Positions 7,878-18,469 of a DNA stretch of 64,000 nt are shown here, piece by piece. A program made the position numbers and the translations under genes. The stretch lies in NCBI RefSeq assembly GCF_007827465.1, contig NZ_VISL01000001.1, forward strand, positions 2,065,001-2,129,000, read 5' to 3'. Each line of letters opens with the position of its first letter. Positions within the stretch are counted from its first letter, which is position 1. A model generated the notes under the pieces. It did no database searches, was not told where the DNA came from, and saw only the letters and a list, made by a program, of their open reading frames with translations. Source of the DNA: Dokdonia sp. Hel_I_53 (lineage in GTDB: Bacteria; Bacteroidota; Bacteroidia; Flavobacteriales; Flavobacteriaceae).

Positions 7878-10262
7878 ATGAAACGACTTAAACATTTATT
7901 ATCACTTTTAATTCTAATAGCATTTGCTTGGTGGAGTTTTAAATCTCTTTTACCTTCTGAGGGTTCATCTGCAAATGTTTCTCTAACTCAGTTTTCTACA
8001 GAACGAGCGATGAGACAGCTCAGAGAAATTTCTTCAGAGCCACATTACGTAGGTTCTAAGGCTCATAAAGATGTTAGAGACTACATTATATCAGAGCTTA
8101 CTAAATTAGGTCTACAGCCTCAAATACAAGAAGGTTTTGTGCTAGACTCTTGGGGAGGAGCAAATACGCTAGTTAAAGCACAAAACATTGTTGCCAGATT
8201 TAAGGGAACTAGCTCTTCTAAGTCTCTATTGTTAATGTCACATTATGATAGTGCACCGCACAGTAAATCGTACGGCGCAAGTGATGCTGGTTCTGGTGTA
8301 GTCACTATTTTAGAAACATTAAGAGCATATTTTTCTGGTGATGAAAAGCCAGCAAATGATATAATAGTACTTTTTACAGATGCTGAAGAACTAGGATTAG
8401 ATGGAGCATCTTTATTCGTGAGAGAACATCCTTGGGCAAAAAATGTTGGTGTAGCGCTTAATTTTGAAGCAAGAGGTAGCAGCGGCCCATCTAATATGAT
8501 TGTAGAGACTAATGGCGGAAATGCTCAATTAATACAGGCTTTTCATGAGGCAGAAGTTGAGTTCCCGGTTGCTACTTCTTTGATGTATAGCATTTATAAA
8601 ATGCTTCCTAATGACACTGATTCTACTGTATTAAGAGAAGAGGGTGATATTCCTGGTTTCTTTTTTGCATTCATTGATAGTCACTTTAACTATCATACGG
8701 TTAACGATAGAGTTGAGAATTTAGACCCTCGTACACTAGAACATCAAGGTAGCTATTTGCTCCCATTGGTTAAATATTTTTCCCAAATCGATTTATCTCA
8801 AATGAAGACGACAAAAGATGATGTATACTTTGATGCACCATTATTCACTTTTGTTTCTTATCCATTTTCTTGGATATGGCCTATGGTTGCGATTACGGTT
8901 ATCTTATTTTTATTTTTAACATTTATAGGTGTGCGTAATAAGCGCTTACGATTTGGGTATATAGGAAGAGGTTTCTTGGCGCTCCTATTATCACTTCTAG
9001 CTCCATTATTTTTGATGCAACTTTTTAGCTGGATTTGGCCCTCTTTATATCCACAATATGAAGATATGTTGCCAGTTTTTATTTATAATGGTCACTGGTA
9101 TACAATTGCCTTTGTTGTTATGACCTTATCAATTTGCTTTGGTCTATATAAATACTTTTGTAAATCAGATCAAACAGCTAGTGCATTTGTGGCACCGCTC
9201 TTCTTCTGGATACTCATTAATATTTTAATTGCAATTTTTCTAAAAGGAGCAGCTTATTTTATCGTACCAGTAATGTTTGGTCTTGTTTCTTACTATGCAT
9301 TAGTAAGTCAGAAAAAGCCCAATATCTTTTTAATGTTGTTTTTGTGTGCTCCCGCCATCTTTATTTTTGCCCCACTTATTCAGTTTTTTCCAGTCGGTTT
9401 AGGACCTGAAGCTTATTGGATTTCAATTGTATTTACAGTATTACTTTTTGGGTTATTGCTTCCAGTTGTAGGGCGTTATAAAAGTAAGAATATGTTGAGT
9501 TATGTTGGTTTTGCTATTACTTTAATTCTCTTAGGTATTGCTCATGGAAAGTCTGACTATACACCAGAACGGCAAAAACCCAACAGCTTAGTTTATTATA
9601 TTCAAAACGAAAGTAAAAAAGCGTACTGGCTTACGTATGATACACATCCTGACCCGTGGGTTAAAAAATACCTTGGTGACACACCAGAGAAGGCTAGTAA
9701 GTACGTTAAAAACTCGTCAGGTAGCAAGTATAATTCCTCATTTCAATATGCTAATGAAGCACCAATGGTAGCATTAGAAAATGCTACTATTATAAAAACA
9801 AAAGATCAATTAGTAGGTGAAAATAGAGAGGTAACCCTTTTAATAACACCTCAGCGTTCTGTCAATAGGTTGCGACTCTTTTCGAATGTAAATACCCCTT
9901 TTAGAAAACTCATATTCAATCAGAAAGAGTACAAACCAGATAGTACAGAAACTCTTTTTAAAAAGAGACGGAATAATGATTTACTAGGCTACTACCTAGG
10001 AGATGGCGAAGAGTTAGAGTTTACCTTTGCTGTACCCGCAGGAATTAATCCAGAATTGAGGTTAAGAGAATACTCATTTGATTTGTTAGAGAATCCAGTC
10101 TTTAGGGTAAGTGATAGGCCAGATTTCACAATGCCCGCACCCTTTGTAACGACAGATGCCGTTATTGTTGACCGTGAAATTAATCTAGATTTGCTTACGC
10201 TAATTGAACCAAAAAAAGACTCGGTATCTGATATTGATCTCAGTCAGATAAACCTTGAATAA
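7878..10262 (+). CDS. membrane-bound M28-family metallopeptidase
   Basis: A 794-residue zinc aminopeptidase-like protein. One N-terminal membrane segment precedes an M28 domain (residues about 50-310) with the expected metal ligands: His in SHYDSAP, Asp in ASDAGSG, and the TDAEELGLDGA acid pair. A C-terminal half with about eight hydrophobic segments (about 325-560) and a soluble tail follows. This layout matches the Fxna/ERMP1-like M28 peptidases. The peptidase domain should face the periplasm. Substrates are unknown. The next gene starts 25 bases downstream. Confidence 0.92.
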   Translation: MKRLKHLLSLLILIAFAWWSFKSLLPSEGSSANVSLTQFSTERAMRQLREISSEPHYVGSKAHKDVRDYIISELTKLGLQPQIQEGFVLDSWGGANTLVKAQNIVARFKGTSSSKSLLLMSHYDSAPHSKSYGASDAGSGVVTILETLRAYFSGDEKPANDIIVLFTDAEELGLDGASLFVREHPWAKNVGVALNFEARGSSGPSNMIVETNGGNAQLIQAFHEAEVEFPVATSLMYSIYKMLPNDTDSTVLREEGDIPGFFFAFIDSHFNYHTVNDRVENLDPRTLEHQGSYLLPLVKYFSQIDLSQMKTTKDDVYFDAPLFTFVSYPFSWIWPMVAITVILFLFLTFIGVRNKRLRFGYIGRGFLALLLSLLAPLFLMQLFSWIWPSLYPQYEDMLPVFIYNGHWYTIAFVVMTLSICFGLYKYFCKSDQTASAFVAPLFFWILINILIAIFLKGAAYFIVPVMFGLVSYYALVSQKKPNIFLMLFLCAPAIFIFAPLIQFFPVGLGPEAYWISIVFTVLLFGLLLPVVGRYKSKNMLSYVGFAITLILLGIAHGKSDYTPERQKPNSLVYYIQNESKKAYWLTYDTHPDPWVKKYLGDTPEKASKYVKNSSGSKYNSSFQYANEAPMVALENATIIKTKDQLVGENREVTLLITPQRSVNRLRLFSNVNTPFRKLIFNQKEYKPDSTETLFKKRRNNDLLGYYLGDGEELEFTFAVPAGINPELRLREYSFDLLENPVFRVSDRPDFTMPAPFVTTDAVIVDREINLDLLTLIEPKKDSVSDIDLSQINLE

Positions 10263-10287
10263 CAATATGTAGCGCAAACCAAAAAAA

Positions 10288-11094
10288 ATGATGAGTAAAA
10301 AAATTACTATCGCTGGATTAGGTTGGCTAGGAAAACCTTTGGCAAGCACATTAAAATTATATGGATATTCTGTAAAGGGTAGCGTAACAGATGCTGTGAA
10401 GGCAAAAGAGATTACAAAGAGCGGTATAACGTGTTATCCTTTAGTGATCTCAGAAGACAGTGTATCTGGTATGGTAACGACTTTCCTTTCAGATACAGAA
10501 GTGCTAATTATTATGATACCGCCTGGGTTGCGACGTAATACAGGTGCAAATTATGCCTTAAAAATGGCCGTATTTCTTAACGAAATTGAGAACGCTGGTA
10601 TACCTAATGTGATACTCGTGAGCAGCACTTCAGTTTATGCCGATGATCAAGGGCAGGTTTCTGAACATATTGTTCCTATGCCTGACACCGATGCTGGTAG
10701 GCAACTCTATGAAGTAGAGCAATTGTTTTTTAATTCCCCATCTTTCGAATGTACAATTGTACGTTTTGGAGGATTATACGGAGGCAGTCGTAATCCTGTA
10801 AAATTTCTTGCGGGGCGAAAAAACCTATCAAATGGAGAAGCTCCTGTAAACCTCATACATCGTCAAGACTGCATAGGTATTTTGATGGAAATTTTAAAGC
10901 GAGATGCTTTTGGTCACATATTTAACTGTGTACACCCTATGCATCCATCAAAAAAAGAATACTACACCAATAAAGCAAAAGAGCTAGGATTAGAACCTCC
11001 AGAATATCAAGCTGAAAGCAAAGAGGTGTTTAAGCAAGTAGAAAGCAATTTAGTAAGAAAAGTTCTAAACTACCATTTTAGAGATACCTTTTAA
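10288..11094 (+). CDS. NAD(P)-binding epimerase-like protein, YeeZ type
   Basis: A 268-residue atypical extended SDR. It opens with a nucleotide-binding GLGWLG motif and has VSSTSVYADDQG around residue 110, where SDRs keep the catalytic Ser, and FGGLYGG later. These resemble YeeZ-type proteins, whose reaction is not established. Two start codons are adjacent (10288 and 10291). It follows the M28 gene closely and converges with the small lipoprotein gene three bases away. Confidence 0.85.
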   Translation: MMSKKITIAGLGWLGKPLASTLKLYGYSVKGSVTDAVKAKEITKSGITCYPLVISEDSVSGMVTTFLSDTEVLIIMIPPGLRRNTGANYALKMAVFLNEIENAGIPNVILVSSTSVYADDQGQVSEHIVPMPDTDAGRQLYEVEQLFFNSPSFECTIVRFGGLYGGSRNPVKFLAGRKNLSNGEAPVNLIHRQDCIGILMEILKRDAFGHIFNCVHPMHPSKKEYYTNKAKELGLEPPEYQAESKEVFKQVESNLVRKVLNYHFRDTF

Positions 11095-11097
11095 TGT

Positions 11098-11520
11098 CTA
11101 CTCCATTCTTGTATAGGATAGCGTATTCCCTCTAGACATGAACGTAAGTTCAAGATTTTTTTTATTTAGCGTATTAATGGACCAACAGCTTTCATCTGAT
11201 ATTATATAAAGTGTCTTAGCGTTTCCTTGTGCTGATAATTCATCATCTACACATGAAACGTTTAATTCATATGTATTCGAGCTTACAATGTCGTTATCGT
11301 AAATTTGCTTTAAATGTGTGGTTGTATAAATTACACCAGCCAGAGAATCCTCATTACTTTTCCACCTCCCAATAAGCTTTTCAGTAGTAAGATTAAAGTT
11401 TTTAAGAGGTTTTTCTATGATTACTTTAGTGATCTTTTTAGTATCATTTTCTTGACAAGAGACACCTAAAATTAGGATTATAAAAGTTAAAAGACCAATT
11501 TGAAATACTTTTTTTCTCAT
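11098..11520 (-). CDS. small lipoprotein of unknown function
   Basis: A 140-residue lipoprotein with a clear signal peptide and lipobox (ILGVSC, residues 17-22). The mature part contains LIGRWKSNED, then YELNVSCVDDELSAQG and LELTFMSRGNTLSYTRME, a lipocalin-like pattern seen in many Bacteroidetes lipoproteins of the 'lipocalin-like/DUF' type. No specific family was recognised. It is monocistronic. Confidence 0.8.
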   Translation of the reverse strand: MRKKVFQIGLLTFIILILGVSCQENDTKKITKVIIEKPLKNFNLTTEKLIGRWKSNEDSLAGVIYTTTHLKQIYDNDIVSSNTYELNVSCVDDELSAQGNAKTLYIISDESCWSINTLNKKNLELTFMSRGNTLSYTRME

Positions 11521-11564
11521 TTTCTAAATATAGCAAGGATTAATTTGTTTTAAAATGATGAATA

Positions 11565-11580
11565 CGCTTTCGCGAAAGCG
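11565..11580. repeat. dispersed palindrome, copy 3 (intergenic)
   Basis: ACGCTTTCGCGAAAGCGA, between the small lipoprotein start and the M13 peptidase terminator. Confidence 0.97.
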
Positions 11581-11602
11581 AAAATAATTTCATCTAGAAA
11601 TT

Positions 11603-11632
11603 AAAAACCGTCTCATTTCTGAAACGGTTTTT
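11603..11632 (-). terminator. terminator after the M13 peptidase gene
   Basis: Stem AAAAACCGT/ACGGTTTTT with a 12-base loop, about 34 bases past the stop; T tracts on both strands make it potentially bidirectional. Confidence 0.85.
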
Positions 11633-11665
11633 AATATAATTAAGATTCTTTTGTAGAGAATGTCT

Positions 11666-13726
11666 TTACCAGATACGAACACGTTTTTCTGGAGCTAAAT
11701 ATATAGAATCTCCTTCTTTAATATCAAACGCTTCATAAAAGGCGTCTACATTAAGAAGTGGTTGTACAGCTCTTACCATGCCTGGAGAATGTGGGTCTGT
11801 TTTAATTTGAGTACGTAACGCCTCGTCACGACTTTTTGTTCTCCACACTGTTGCCCATGACATAAAAAAACGTTGCTCAGGCGTAAAACCATCTATATTA
11901 TCTGGACGTCCATTCTCTGCATAATATTTCTGTAACCCATCATATGCTCCTAAAACACCTCCAAGGTCACCTATGTTTTCGCCTAAAGTGAATTTTCCAT
12001 TCACAAAAACGCTATCTAATACTTCAACATTATCATATTGCTCTGCAAGTGCGTTACCACGAGCAGTAAACGCTTTTAGATCTTCTTCTGTCCACCAATT
12101 TTTTAGATTTCCATCTGCATCAAAACGAGCTCCACTATCATCAAAAGCATGTGATATCTCGTGACCTATTACAGCTCCTATTCCTCCATAATTTACAGCT
12201 TCATCTGCTGTGTAATTGTAAAAAGGAGGTTGTAAAATAGCTGCCGGGAATACAATCTCATTGTTAAGAGGATTAAAATAAGCATTAACAGTCTGAGGAG
12301 ACATACCCCACTCCGTTCTATCAACAGGCTCCCCAATTTCTGAGAAGTTTTTCTCTTGACCCCATTTTCCAACTGCGGTCATATTATCAAAATATGTTTT
12401 ATCTGATGAAACTTCCATGGTCGAATAATCTTCCCACTTATCTGGATATGCAATTTTAACAGTAAACTTATCTAATTTTTCAATCGCTTTTTCTTTGGTC
12501 TCTGGACTCATCCAGTCTAACTTCTTGATACGGTCTTTATACGCAGAAATGACATTTGTAATCATTGTTTCTGCCTTTTGCTTTGCTTCTGGTGGAAACT
12601 TTGCATCAACATATAATTGACCTAAAGCTTCTCCAACAGTACCATTAACTGTAGCTAACGCTCTTTCGTCTGCTGGTCGCTGTTTTTTATCTCCACGCAA
12701 ATATTTGTTGTAAAACTCCCAGTTTGCAGTTTCTATGGCAGTGCTTAACCTCCCGGATGCACTATTAAATGTATCCCAGCGTACGAGTGTTTTGATATCT
12801 TCAATAGGTGTGTTTTTTAAGAAAGCATCTAGTGATTTTGTATATTCTAGTTGTGTTACTAGAAGCGTATCAAACTCTTTTTTAATTCCTAAATCTGTGA
12901 TCATCTTCTTAAGATCAATGCTTGTAAGCATAGCATCGGCTTCAGCGATAGATCGAGGGTTATTATAATTACGAGCATCTCTACTCTGTACTTTATCAAG
13001 TCTAGGAACAGCGAGTTGCGTTTCCATTTTTAAAACTTTATCTGCAGCTGCTGTTGCTTGAGCTTCTGTATCTCCTAGCATTTGCAACATTCTAGAAATA
13101 TGCTTTTTATATTCTGCGCGTATTTCTTTTGACTTTTCGTCTTGATCAATATAGTAGTCTCTGTCTGGAAGCCCTAGACCATTTGCACCTAGATATACAG
13201 TATTCATTGAGCTGTCATTTAAATCTGCTCCAGCTCCTAAACTCAAGAAAGGAGAGCTAACCGCTGGGTTTGTGGCAAGTACGGTCTGTAGATCGTTTAA
13301 GTCTTCTATTGCAGCGATTTCGTCAAGTGCAGGTTGTAAAGGATTAATTCCAGCATTGTTACGAGCGACAGTATCTAATTTACTATTAAAAATAGCTAGC
13401 GCTTTTGCTTGATCTGTATTCGCATCGTATTTTCCGCTCTTTTGAGCTTCATCTATAATGGCTAAAACATCTGCATCTGTTGACTTTCTCAAAACAGAGA
13501 ATCCTCCCCAACTTGATCTATCATCTGGAATTTCTGTGTTCTTCATCCATGTGCCATTTACGTAATTGTAAAAGTCTTCGTTAGGAGTTACAGTAGTGTC
13601 CATGTTAGTAAGAACAATTCCAGGGATTTTCTCCACTTGAGCTGTCTCTTGTTTCACTTCTGTTTTACAACTAGTGATGGCTACTGCAGAAAGTACAGCA
13701 ATTGCAGCCAGGTTAAAGTGTTTCAT
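11666..13726 (-). CDS. M13-family (neprilysin/PepO-like) metallopeptidase lipoprotein
   Basis: A 686-residue secreted zinc endopeptidase. The N-terminus is a lipoprotein signal (AITSC at residues 16-20). The long M13 N-terminal domain precedes the zinc site His522-Glu-x2-His526 (GHEISHAFDDSG) and the downstream GENIGDLGG glutamate. Oligopeptides are the usual substrates. The C-terminus has the typical RTQIKTDPHSPGMVR and Trp ending. It is a single gene with its own terminator. Confidence 0.96.
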   Translation of the reverse strand: MKHFNLAAIAVLSAVAITSCKTEVKQETAQVEKIPGIVLTNMDTTVTPNEDFYNYVNGTWMKNTEIPDDRSSWGGFSVLRKSTDADVLAIIDEAQKSGKYDANTDQAKALAIFNSKLDTVARNNAGINPLQPALDEIAAIEDLNDLQTVLATNPAVSSPFLSLGAGADLNDSSMNTVYLGANGLGLPDRDYYIDQDEKSKEIRAEYKKHISRMLQMLGDTEAQATAAADKVLKMETQLAVPRLDKVQSRDARNYNNPRSIAEADAMLTSIDLKKMITDLGIKKEFDTLLVTQLEYTKSLDAFLKNTPIEDIKTLVRWDTFNSASGRLSTAIETANWEFYNKYLRGDKKQRPADERALATVNGTVGEALGQLYVDAKFPPEAKQKAETMITNVISAYKDRIKKLDWMSPETKEKAIEKLDKFTVKIAYPDKWEDYSTMEVSSDKTYFDNMTAVGKWGQEKNFSEIGEPVDRTEWGMSPQTVNAYFNPLNNEIVFPAAILQPPFYNYTADEAVNYGGIGAVIGHEISHAFDDSGARFDADGNLKNWWTEEDLKAFTARGNALAEQYDNVEVLDSVFVNGKFTLGENIGDLGGVLGAYDGLQKYYAENGRPDNIDGFTPEQRFFMSWATVWRTKSRDEALRTQIKTDPHSPGMVRAVQPLLNVDAFYEAFDIKEGDSIYLAPEKRVRIW

Positions 13727-13804
13727 TTTATTATTTGATATTTTTGGTTATATATTATAGGACGTAGATCTAATCAGAACGTTACGTTTTTTAGCTTATT
13801 TATC

Positions 13805-16800
13805 TTAATTTAAAATAAGTTTCTTAGTAAGCTGCTTATTTGCGGTATGTATCTTTAATAAGTATAGACCCGAAGCAAATTTATTTAAATCTAACATATA
13901 CATTTTTTCACCTTCATTTATATTAATTTCTTTAGTGATTGATTTTCCTAAAACATCAAACACTTCTAAAGTCACAGGTGTATTTTCTGCCCAATTTACT
14001 GTAAACACCCCATTAGATGGGTTGGGATATATTGCTAAACCATTTATGACTATATCATCAGTAGATAAAGGAGCTTGCCCTATTTTAAGATTGTCTATGA
14101 TGACTCCTTCTTCGGCAACTCCTTGATCTGAGTGAAATACAAATCTAAACATCATATTTGTTTGTGAAGCAAAATCACTAAGATCATAACTATATTGTTT
14201 CCAAGATGTGTCATCCTTTCCTGTCCACTGTGCTCCCTTACAGTTTACACAGTTAGTATAATTACTATTATACCAATTAGGATCATTTGCACTTCCTAAA
14301 ACGCTCCAAGTATTTGCGTCATCTGTTGTATATTCAACATATAAGACATCAAAATTATTTTCTAACTCAAATGCCATGTAGAAAGTTAAAACTGGTATTT
14401 CTAGAGAGGAAATGTCATAACATTTTGTTGTGAGATATTCTTTCACATTATTTGGATGATCTCCGCTAAGTGTTGTACCATAAACATTTTCACCTGATAT
14501 AGTGGTATTTAAAGAAGTACCTGATGGAATTCCTCGTTGCCATACACTTTCAGATGCTGCACAATTAATATTATCGCTTGAGGAAATAATTAATAATTCA
14601 TCCTCTTGAGATTCAAACTCGTTAATGATATTTCCTGCACTTTCTTCATTTACGTAAATTGAAACACTTGCGTCATTATTGTCAATTCTTTGATCTCCAT
14701 CTACTGTTATACTTGCAGAAAGTATATATGATCCAGCAGATAACCCAAGTGGCGGTAGTTCAACAGCAGTAGTTTCCTCTGGTTGTAATGAGCCACTCCA
14801 CTGAACGTTATTGGTTATTCCTGCAGCATTATATAGAATATTAGCAGCGGTAACGACAGATGTGCCATTATTTTCAAATGTCAATATTGTTGCAGTTTCT
14901 GAGCAACTCAAAGATTGATTATTCTTTATAACAAGACTTGTTGAGCTTAGATCATTTGTAACTGGAGTGATCTCAATAGCAGATTGCCAAATACCTCGGC
15001 CGTATGTACCCGCAGTCAGTATTCCATTCTTTTCATTAATGTCTAAATCTCGCACAGCAGTATGAGGCAAGTTATTTTGAAAAGGCTCCCAATCAGCTGT
15101 AGTATCGTTATATTTCCAAACACCAAGCGCCGTTCCTAAATATAATGGATTATTGCCTTCATAATTTTGATGTTTAATAACTAGTTTTGGTATAGATGGT
15201 AAAGATCCCGTTATATCAACAAAATCTATAGAATCGTTAGTAATGTTACCTTTATAAATGCGTCCATTCGATCCTCCTGTAACAATATATAATATACTAC
15301 TATTATTATTGTTGACTTCTATTGAAGAAATATTTCGATTAAAAGATTCAACAATTGAAAATTCAGCACCGCCATTTGTACTCATTCTTAAAGTGGATCC
15401 GGTAGCTATAAACATTGTATTTTGATCATTAGGATCAGTTTCTAGCTTATCAATAGCTTCACTAAATCTTGATGATATTGCAGTCCAAGAATTTGAACAC
15501 AAATTCAACTCATAGATTGCTCTGTAAGCAGCATAGAGCTTTTTATCTTTTGAGAAAGCTAATGGTGTTATCCAATTACCTTCTTCTGGACCTCCAAAGG
15601 AACCATCGTTAGAGGCACCGCCAGTTATTGAAGTATATAAACCACCACCATTTTGTGTAAATCCATAAACTTTTGATGGATCTTGAGGGTCGAAAACATT
15701 CTCCATACCGTCGGCTCCATAATAATTCTGCCAAATATCATTAGCTCTTGCATATCCACCATTATCTTGTAGACCACCAGCAATTAATGATGCATCAGAT
15801 GTTGCAACATCAATTTTATAAAACTGACCAATTGCTAATCCATCTGTATAGCTCGTAAAAGTAGTTCCTTGATCAGTTGACGCATAGAAACCTCCGTCGC
15901 TTCCGCAATAGAGAATGCCATCAATAAAATTTAGATTATGAATGTCAGCATGCGTGTAAGATGCGTCATTGGGAGAATTCCAATTATTTAATTTAGTAAA
16001 ATTTGTTCCACCATCAGTAGATTTCCAAATATTTAAAACACCTGTATAAATTTCGTTTTCATCAGTATCTGAAACTGCAAATGCCATGTCATACCACGCC
16101 TGGGTTGATTCAAAAACATTTGGGCTTCCATTATATGTTTTAGTGAATGTATTACCGCTATCGTCAGACTTGTATATCTCCCCTGCGCCGTAAGAATTGT
16201 CAGACTTAAATGCATATAAGACATCTGGATTTGCAGGAGTTACATCTAAAACAATACGAGAGGCTCCAGTGATAAAACCAGTACTTACGGGCTCCCAACT
16301 ATCTCCAGCATCTGAAGATTTGAAAATTCTACTAGAAGTTGCTGCATATAAAACATTAGAACTACCTGGCTTTATTTTTAAATCTTGAAAATTTCCAGAA
16401 ACAACATTTACCCAAACATCACCTCCATTTTCAGTTTTGAAAATACCTTGGTTAGTTGATACCCACAGCACCTCATTATTAGAAGGATCTATTATAATAT
16501 CATTCATAGAAGATGGTGAGTTGTCAACATTTAAATCTGTAAACTCCCAAGTGATCCCTCCATTAATTGATTTTAGAACCCCAACGCTATAAGAATCGCC
16601 TGCATCATCATCACCAGTAGCGATGTAAATTATATCAGAATTGGTTTGATCTATGGCAATTCCAGAAACACCTATTTGGGGAAGGTTATCCGTTAATGGA
16701 ACCCAAGAATTTCCAGTATCATTAGATTTCCATAATCCACCAGCAGGAGCTCCTACATAGATAGTTGCTGGATTATTTGGGTCTACAGCCATTGCATTAA

Positions 16801-17197
16801 CTCTACCTTGACCAGCAGACCATGATCCTGTATTAGTATGTGTAAGTGGCCCAATGTTTTTCCAATCACTATTATCTAATTGAATTGATCTAGTTTCATT
16901 AATAGATTTCCAAGCATCCCACAGTTGTGTGGGTTTCATAACGGCACCATCAGTATTTAGATAATATTGATATAAAGACTCCCACCTTTTAAAGGGCTTA
17001 TATCCACTACCTTTTGTAGTTTCATCTTTATCACTCCAATAAGCCTCAAAAGAATTTACAATTTCCTTAAATGTAGGTTGATCTAATGAGCGCGTTTGTG
17101 AATCTAATTTATTCATCCATGGAGCTTTACTACCTAATTGCGCATTACATACTCCAGAAACAAAAAGGATCAACAAAAAATAAAACAATCTCATCAT
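13805..17197 (-). CDS. secreted Asp-box (sortilin/BNR-like) protein with type IX secretion domain
   Basis: A 1130-residue exported protein. A signal peptide ending CNAQ is followed by a beta-propeller-like region with at least eight Asp-box motifs of the form S-x-D-x-G-x-x-W/F (KSNDTGNSW, KSINGGITW, KSSDAGDSW, KSTDGGTNF and others). Next come a CARDB-like beta domain, a MAM/jelly-roll-like domain with a Cys-x2-Cys pair (NCVNC), and a C-terminal type IX sorting domain (IYPNPSNGVF ... GLYLLKI ... KKLILN). It is probably placed on the cell surface or released. Ligand and enzymatic activity are unknown; several such proteins are glycoside hydrolases or adhesins. Confidence 0.92.
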   Translation of the reverse strand: MMRLFYFLLILFVSGVCNAQLGSKAPWMNKLDSQTRSLDQPTFKEIVNSFEAYWSDKDETTKGSGYKPFKRWESLYQYYLNTDGAVMKPTQLWDAWKSINETRSIQLDNSDWKNIGPLTHTNTGSWSAGQGRVNAMAVDPNNPATIYVGAPAGGLWKSNDTGNSWVPLTDNLPQIGVSGIAIDQTNSDIIYIATGDDDAGDSYSVGVLKSINGGITWEFTDLNVDNSPSSMNDIIIDPSNNEVLWVSTNQGIFKTENGGDVWVNVVSGNFQDLKIKPGSSNVLYAATSSRIFKSSDAGDSWEPVSTGFITGASRIVLDVTPANPDVLYAFKSDNSYGAGEIYKSDDSGNTFTKTYNGSPNVFESTQAWYDMAFAVSDTDENEIYTGVLNIWKSTDGGTNFTKLNNWNSPNDASYTHADIHNLNFIDGILYCGSDGGFYASTDQGTTFTSYTDGLAIGQFYKIDVATSDASLIAGGLQDNGGYARANDIWQNYYGADGMENVFDPQDPSKVYGFTQNGGGLYTSITGGASNDGSFGGPEEGNWITPLAFSKDKKLYAAYRAIYELNLCSNSWTAISSRFSEAIDKLETDPNDQNTMFIATGSTLRMSTNGGAEFSIVESFNRNISSIEVNNNNSSILYIVTGGSNGRIYKGNITNDSIDFVDITGSLPSIPKLVIKHQNYEGNNPLYLGTALGVWKYNDTTADWEPFQNNLPHTAVRDLDINEKNGILTAGTYGRGIWQSAIEITPVTNDLSSTSLVIKNNQSLSCSETATILTFENNGTSVVTAANILYNAAGITNNVQWSGSLQPEETTAVELPPLGLSAGSYILSASITVDGDQRIDNNDASVSIYVNEESAGNIINEFESQEDELLIISSSDNINCAASESVWQRGIPSGTSLNTTISGENVYGTTLSGDHPNNVKEYLTTKCYDISSLEIPVLTFYMAFELENNFDVLYVEYTTDDANTWSVLGSANDPNWYNSNYTNCVNCKGAQWTGKDDTSWKQYSYDLSDFASQTNMMFRFVFHSDQGVAEEGVIIDNLKIGQAPLSTDDIVINGLAIYPNPSNGVFTVNWAENTPVTLEVFDVLGKSITKEININEGEKMYMLDLNKFASGLYLLKIHTANKQLTKKLILN

Positions 17198-17313
17198 ATT
17201 AACTTTTTTTTAAGAACAGCAAATATAATTGATTGAGATTATAAGTTTCTAATGTATTGTCATAATACTATTTAGAAGACGGAAAAAAATTAACTAAGGT
17301 TCACTGTGAATTT

Positions 17314-17817
17314 TCAATTCTCAATTTTTTTTCTAAACACAGCATCCCAATCTTTCTTTATTTCTGTAAGCTCAGAAACATGTTCATTTGGTACGGCAAT
17401 GGATAGGACATAATGTTGAATTTTCCATGATCCATTTTGCTTTCTCATTACACCAGATCCTCTACAAATTCCCATTTGAGTGTTAAGTAATTCGTCAAAC
17501 CATGCTGTTGTAGGATTAGTTGCGTCTTGAAAAATATTACGTTCTAAGGCTTTGAAAGACCAGGCTTTACCTTTATCAAAATAAGGTTTTGAAAATGTTT
17601 TGAATTCTTCAAGTTTCCAATTTTCTGATGCATCTGTTCCAATGAATACAGCATCAGAGGTCATTAAATCGAAATATTGATTGTAATTTGCTTTAGAAGC
17701 GGCTTCATGCCACTGTGTTAAAGAGTTTTGAATAGCCTCCTCTTCCTCAATGATATTTTTATTTGGTATGCAAGATGCGCATAATAAAATGCTGACGTAT
17801 ATAATGAGAATTTTCAT
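17314..17817 (-). CDS. SnoaL/NTF2-like lipoprotein
   Basis: A 167-residue lipoprotein (lipobox LLCASC) with an NTF2-like cone domain of the SnoaL_3 type: an N-terminal helix with SLTQWHEAAS and YFDLMTSDAVFIGTDASENW, and the C-terminal strand GVMRKQNGSWKIQHYVLS. Such domains often bind small ligands and lack a fixed reaction. It starts 11 bases after the upstream lipoprotein gene, so the two form an operon. Confidence 0.88.
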   Translation of the reverse strand: MKILIIYVSILLCASCIPNKNIIEEEEAIQNSLTQWHEAASKANYNQYFDLMTSDAVFIGTDASENWKLEEFKTFSKPYFDKGKAWSFKALERNIFQDATNPTTAWFDELLNTQMGICRGSGVMRKQNGSWKIQHYVLSIAVPNEHVSELTEIKKDWDAVFRKKIEN

Positions 17818-17828
17818 AATTGTGAGGT

Positions 17829-18446
17829 TTATTTTTTTTCAGATGGGGCATTTATAATTACTGTTTGATTATCATCCATTTGATCTTTTTCATTTTCTGC
17901 TTTGATCTCCTCTAGTAAGTCTTTTACACTTGTATTGTAAACTTCATTTAACTGTAGGTTGAGATCTTGGTATGCATTTATTAATTCACCTATTTTTATG
18001 GATAATTGTGAAGCACTTGGGTTGTTGAGATCTGCTTCATTTTGCAGTGCATCAATTCTGGTTTTCACTGCTAGAAGGCGTGCATTTATGGCGTTAGTTT
18101 CTACTTCTTTTGGAGTTACAGATACTTCAGCTTCTGTGGCCTCTTCTGAGACTTCATAAATGGTATTAAACCCCTCGAGTTTTTCTCTTAATTCATACAA
18201 TGTTTTTGCATCAATATTATTAATAGCTGTTGTAAGCTCCTTGTAAAAAGACCAGTCTTGAACGGCAGCTTTTGCTTTTGAAGTGAGTGGGATAGGTGAT
18301 TTTAGATTTTCTGGAGGTAATAATCTAAGCGTATCTAAGGTAACTTTATTGACTTCAAGTTGTTTGGGCGACTCAGTATTCTTCTTATTGCAGGCTGCTA
18401 GAATACTAACAAATAAAATGAGGATAAATATTTTAGTGTAATTCAT
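17829..18446 (-). CDS. coiled-coil lipoprotein of unknown function
   Basis: ATG at 18446 is preferred over 18467 because it begins directly with a lipoprotein signal (SILAAC, residues 11-16), giving 205 residues. The mature part is rich in Glu, Lys, Asn and Ala and likely helical: LTTAINNIDAKTLYELREKL, a Glu/Thr/Val-rich linker, then a long helix with ARLLAVKTRIDALQ and DLNLQLNEVYN. No known domain. It is the first gene of a two-gene operon and is divergent from the threonine dehydrogenase gene. Confidence 0.82.
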   Translation of the reverse strand: MNYTKIFILILFVSILAACNKKNTESPKQLEVNKVTLDTLRLLPPENLKSPIPLTSKAKAAVQDWSFYKELTTAINNIDAKTLYELREKLEGFNTIYEVSEEATEAEVSVTPKEVETNAINARLLAVKTRIDALQNEADLNNPSASQLSIKIGELINAYQDLNLQLNEVYNTSVKDLLEEIKAENEKDQMDDNQTVIINAPSEKK

Positions 18447-18469
18447 AAGATTTAGACATATTACCACTA

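Noticed and set aside
11973..12164. Open frames antisense to the M13, Asp-box and other long genes
   Set aside because: They show no family features and mirror the codon structure of the real genes.
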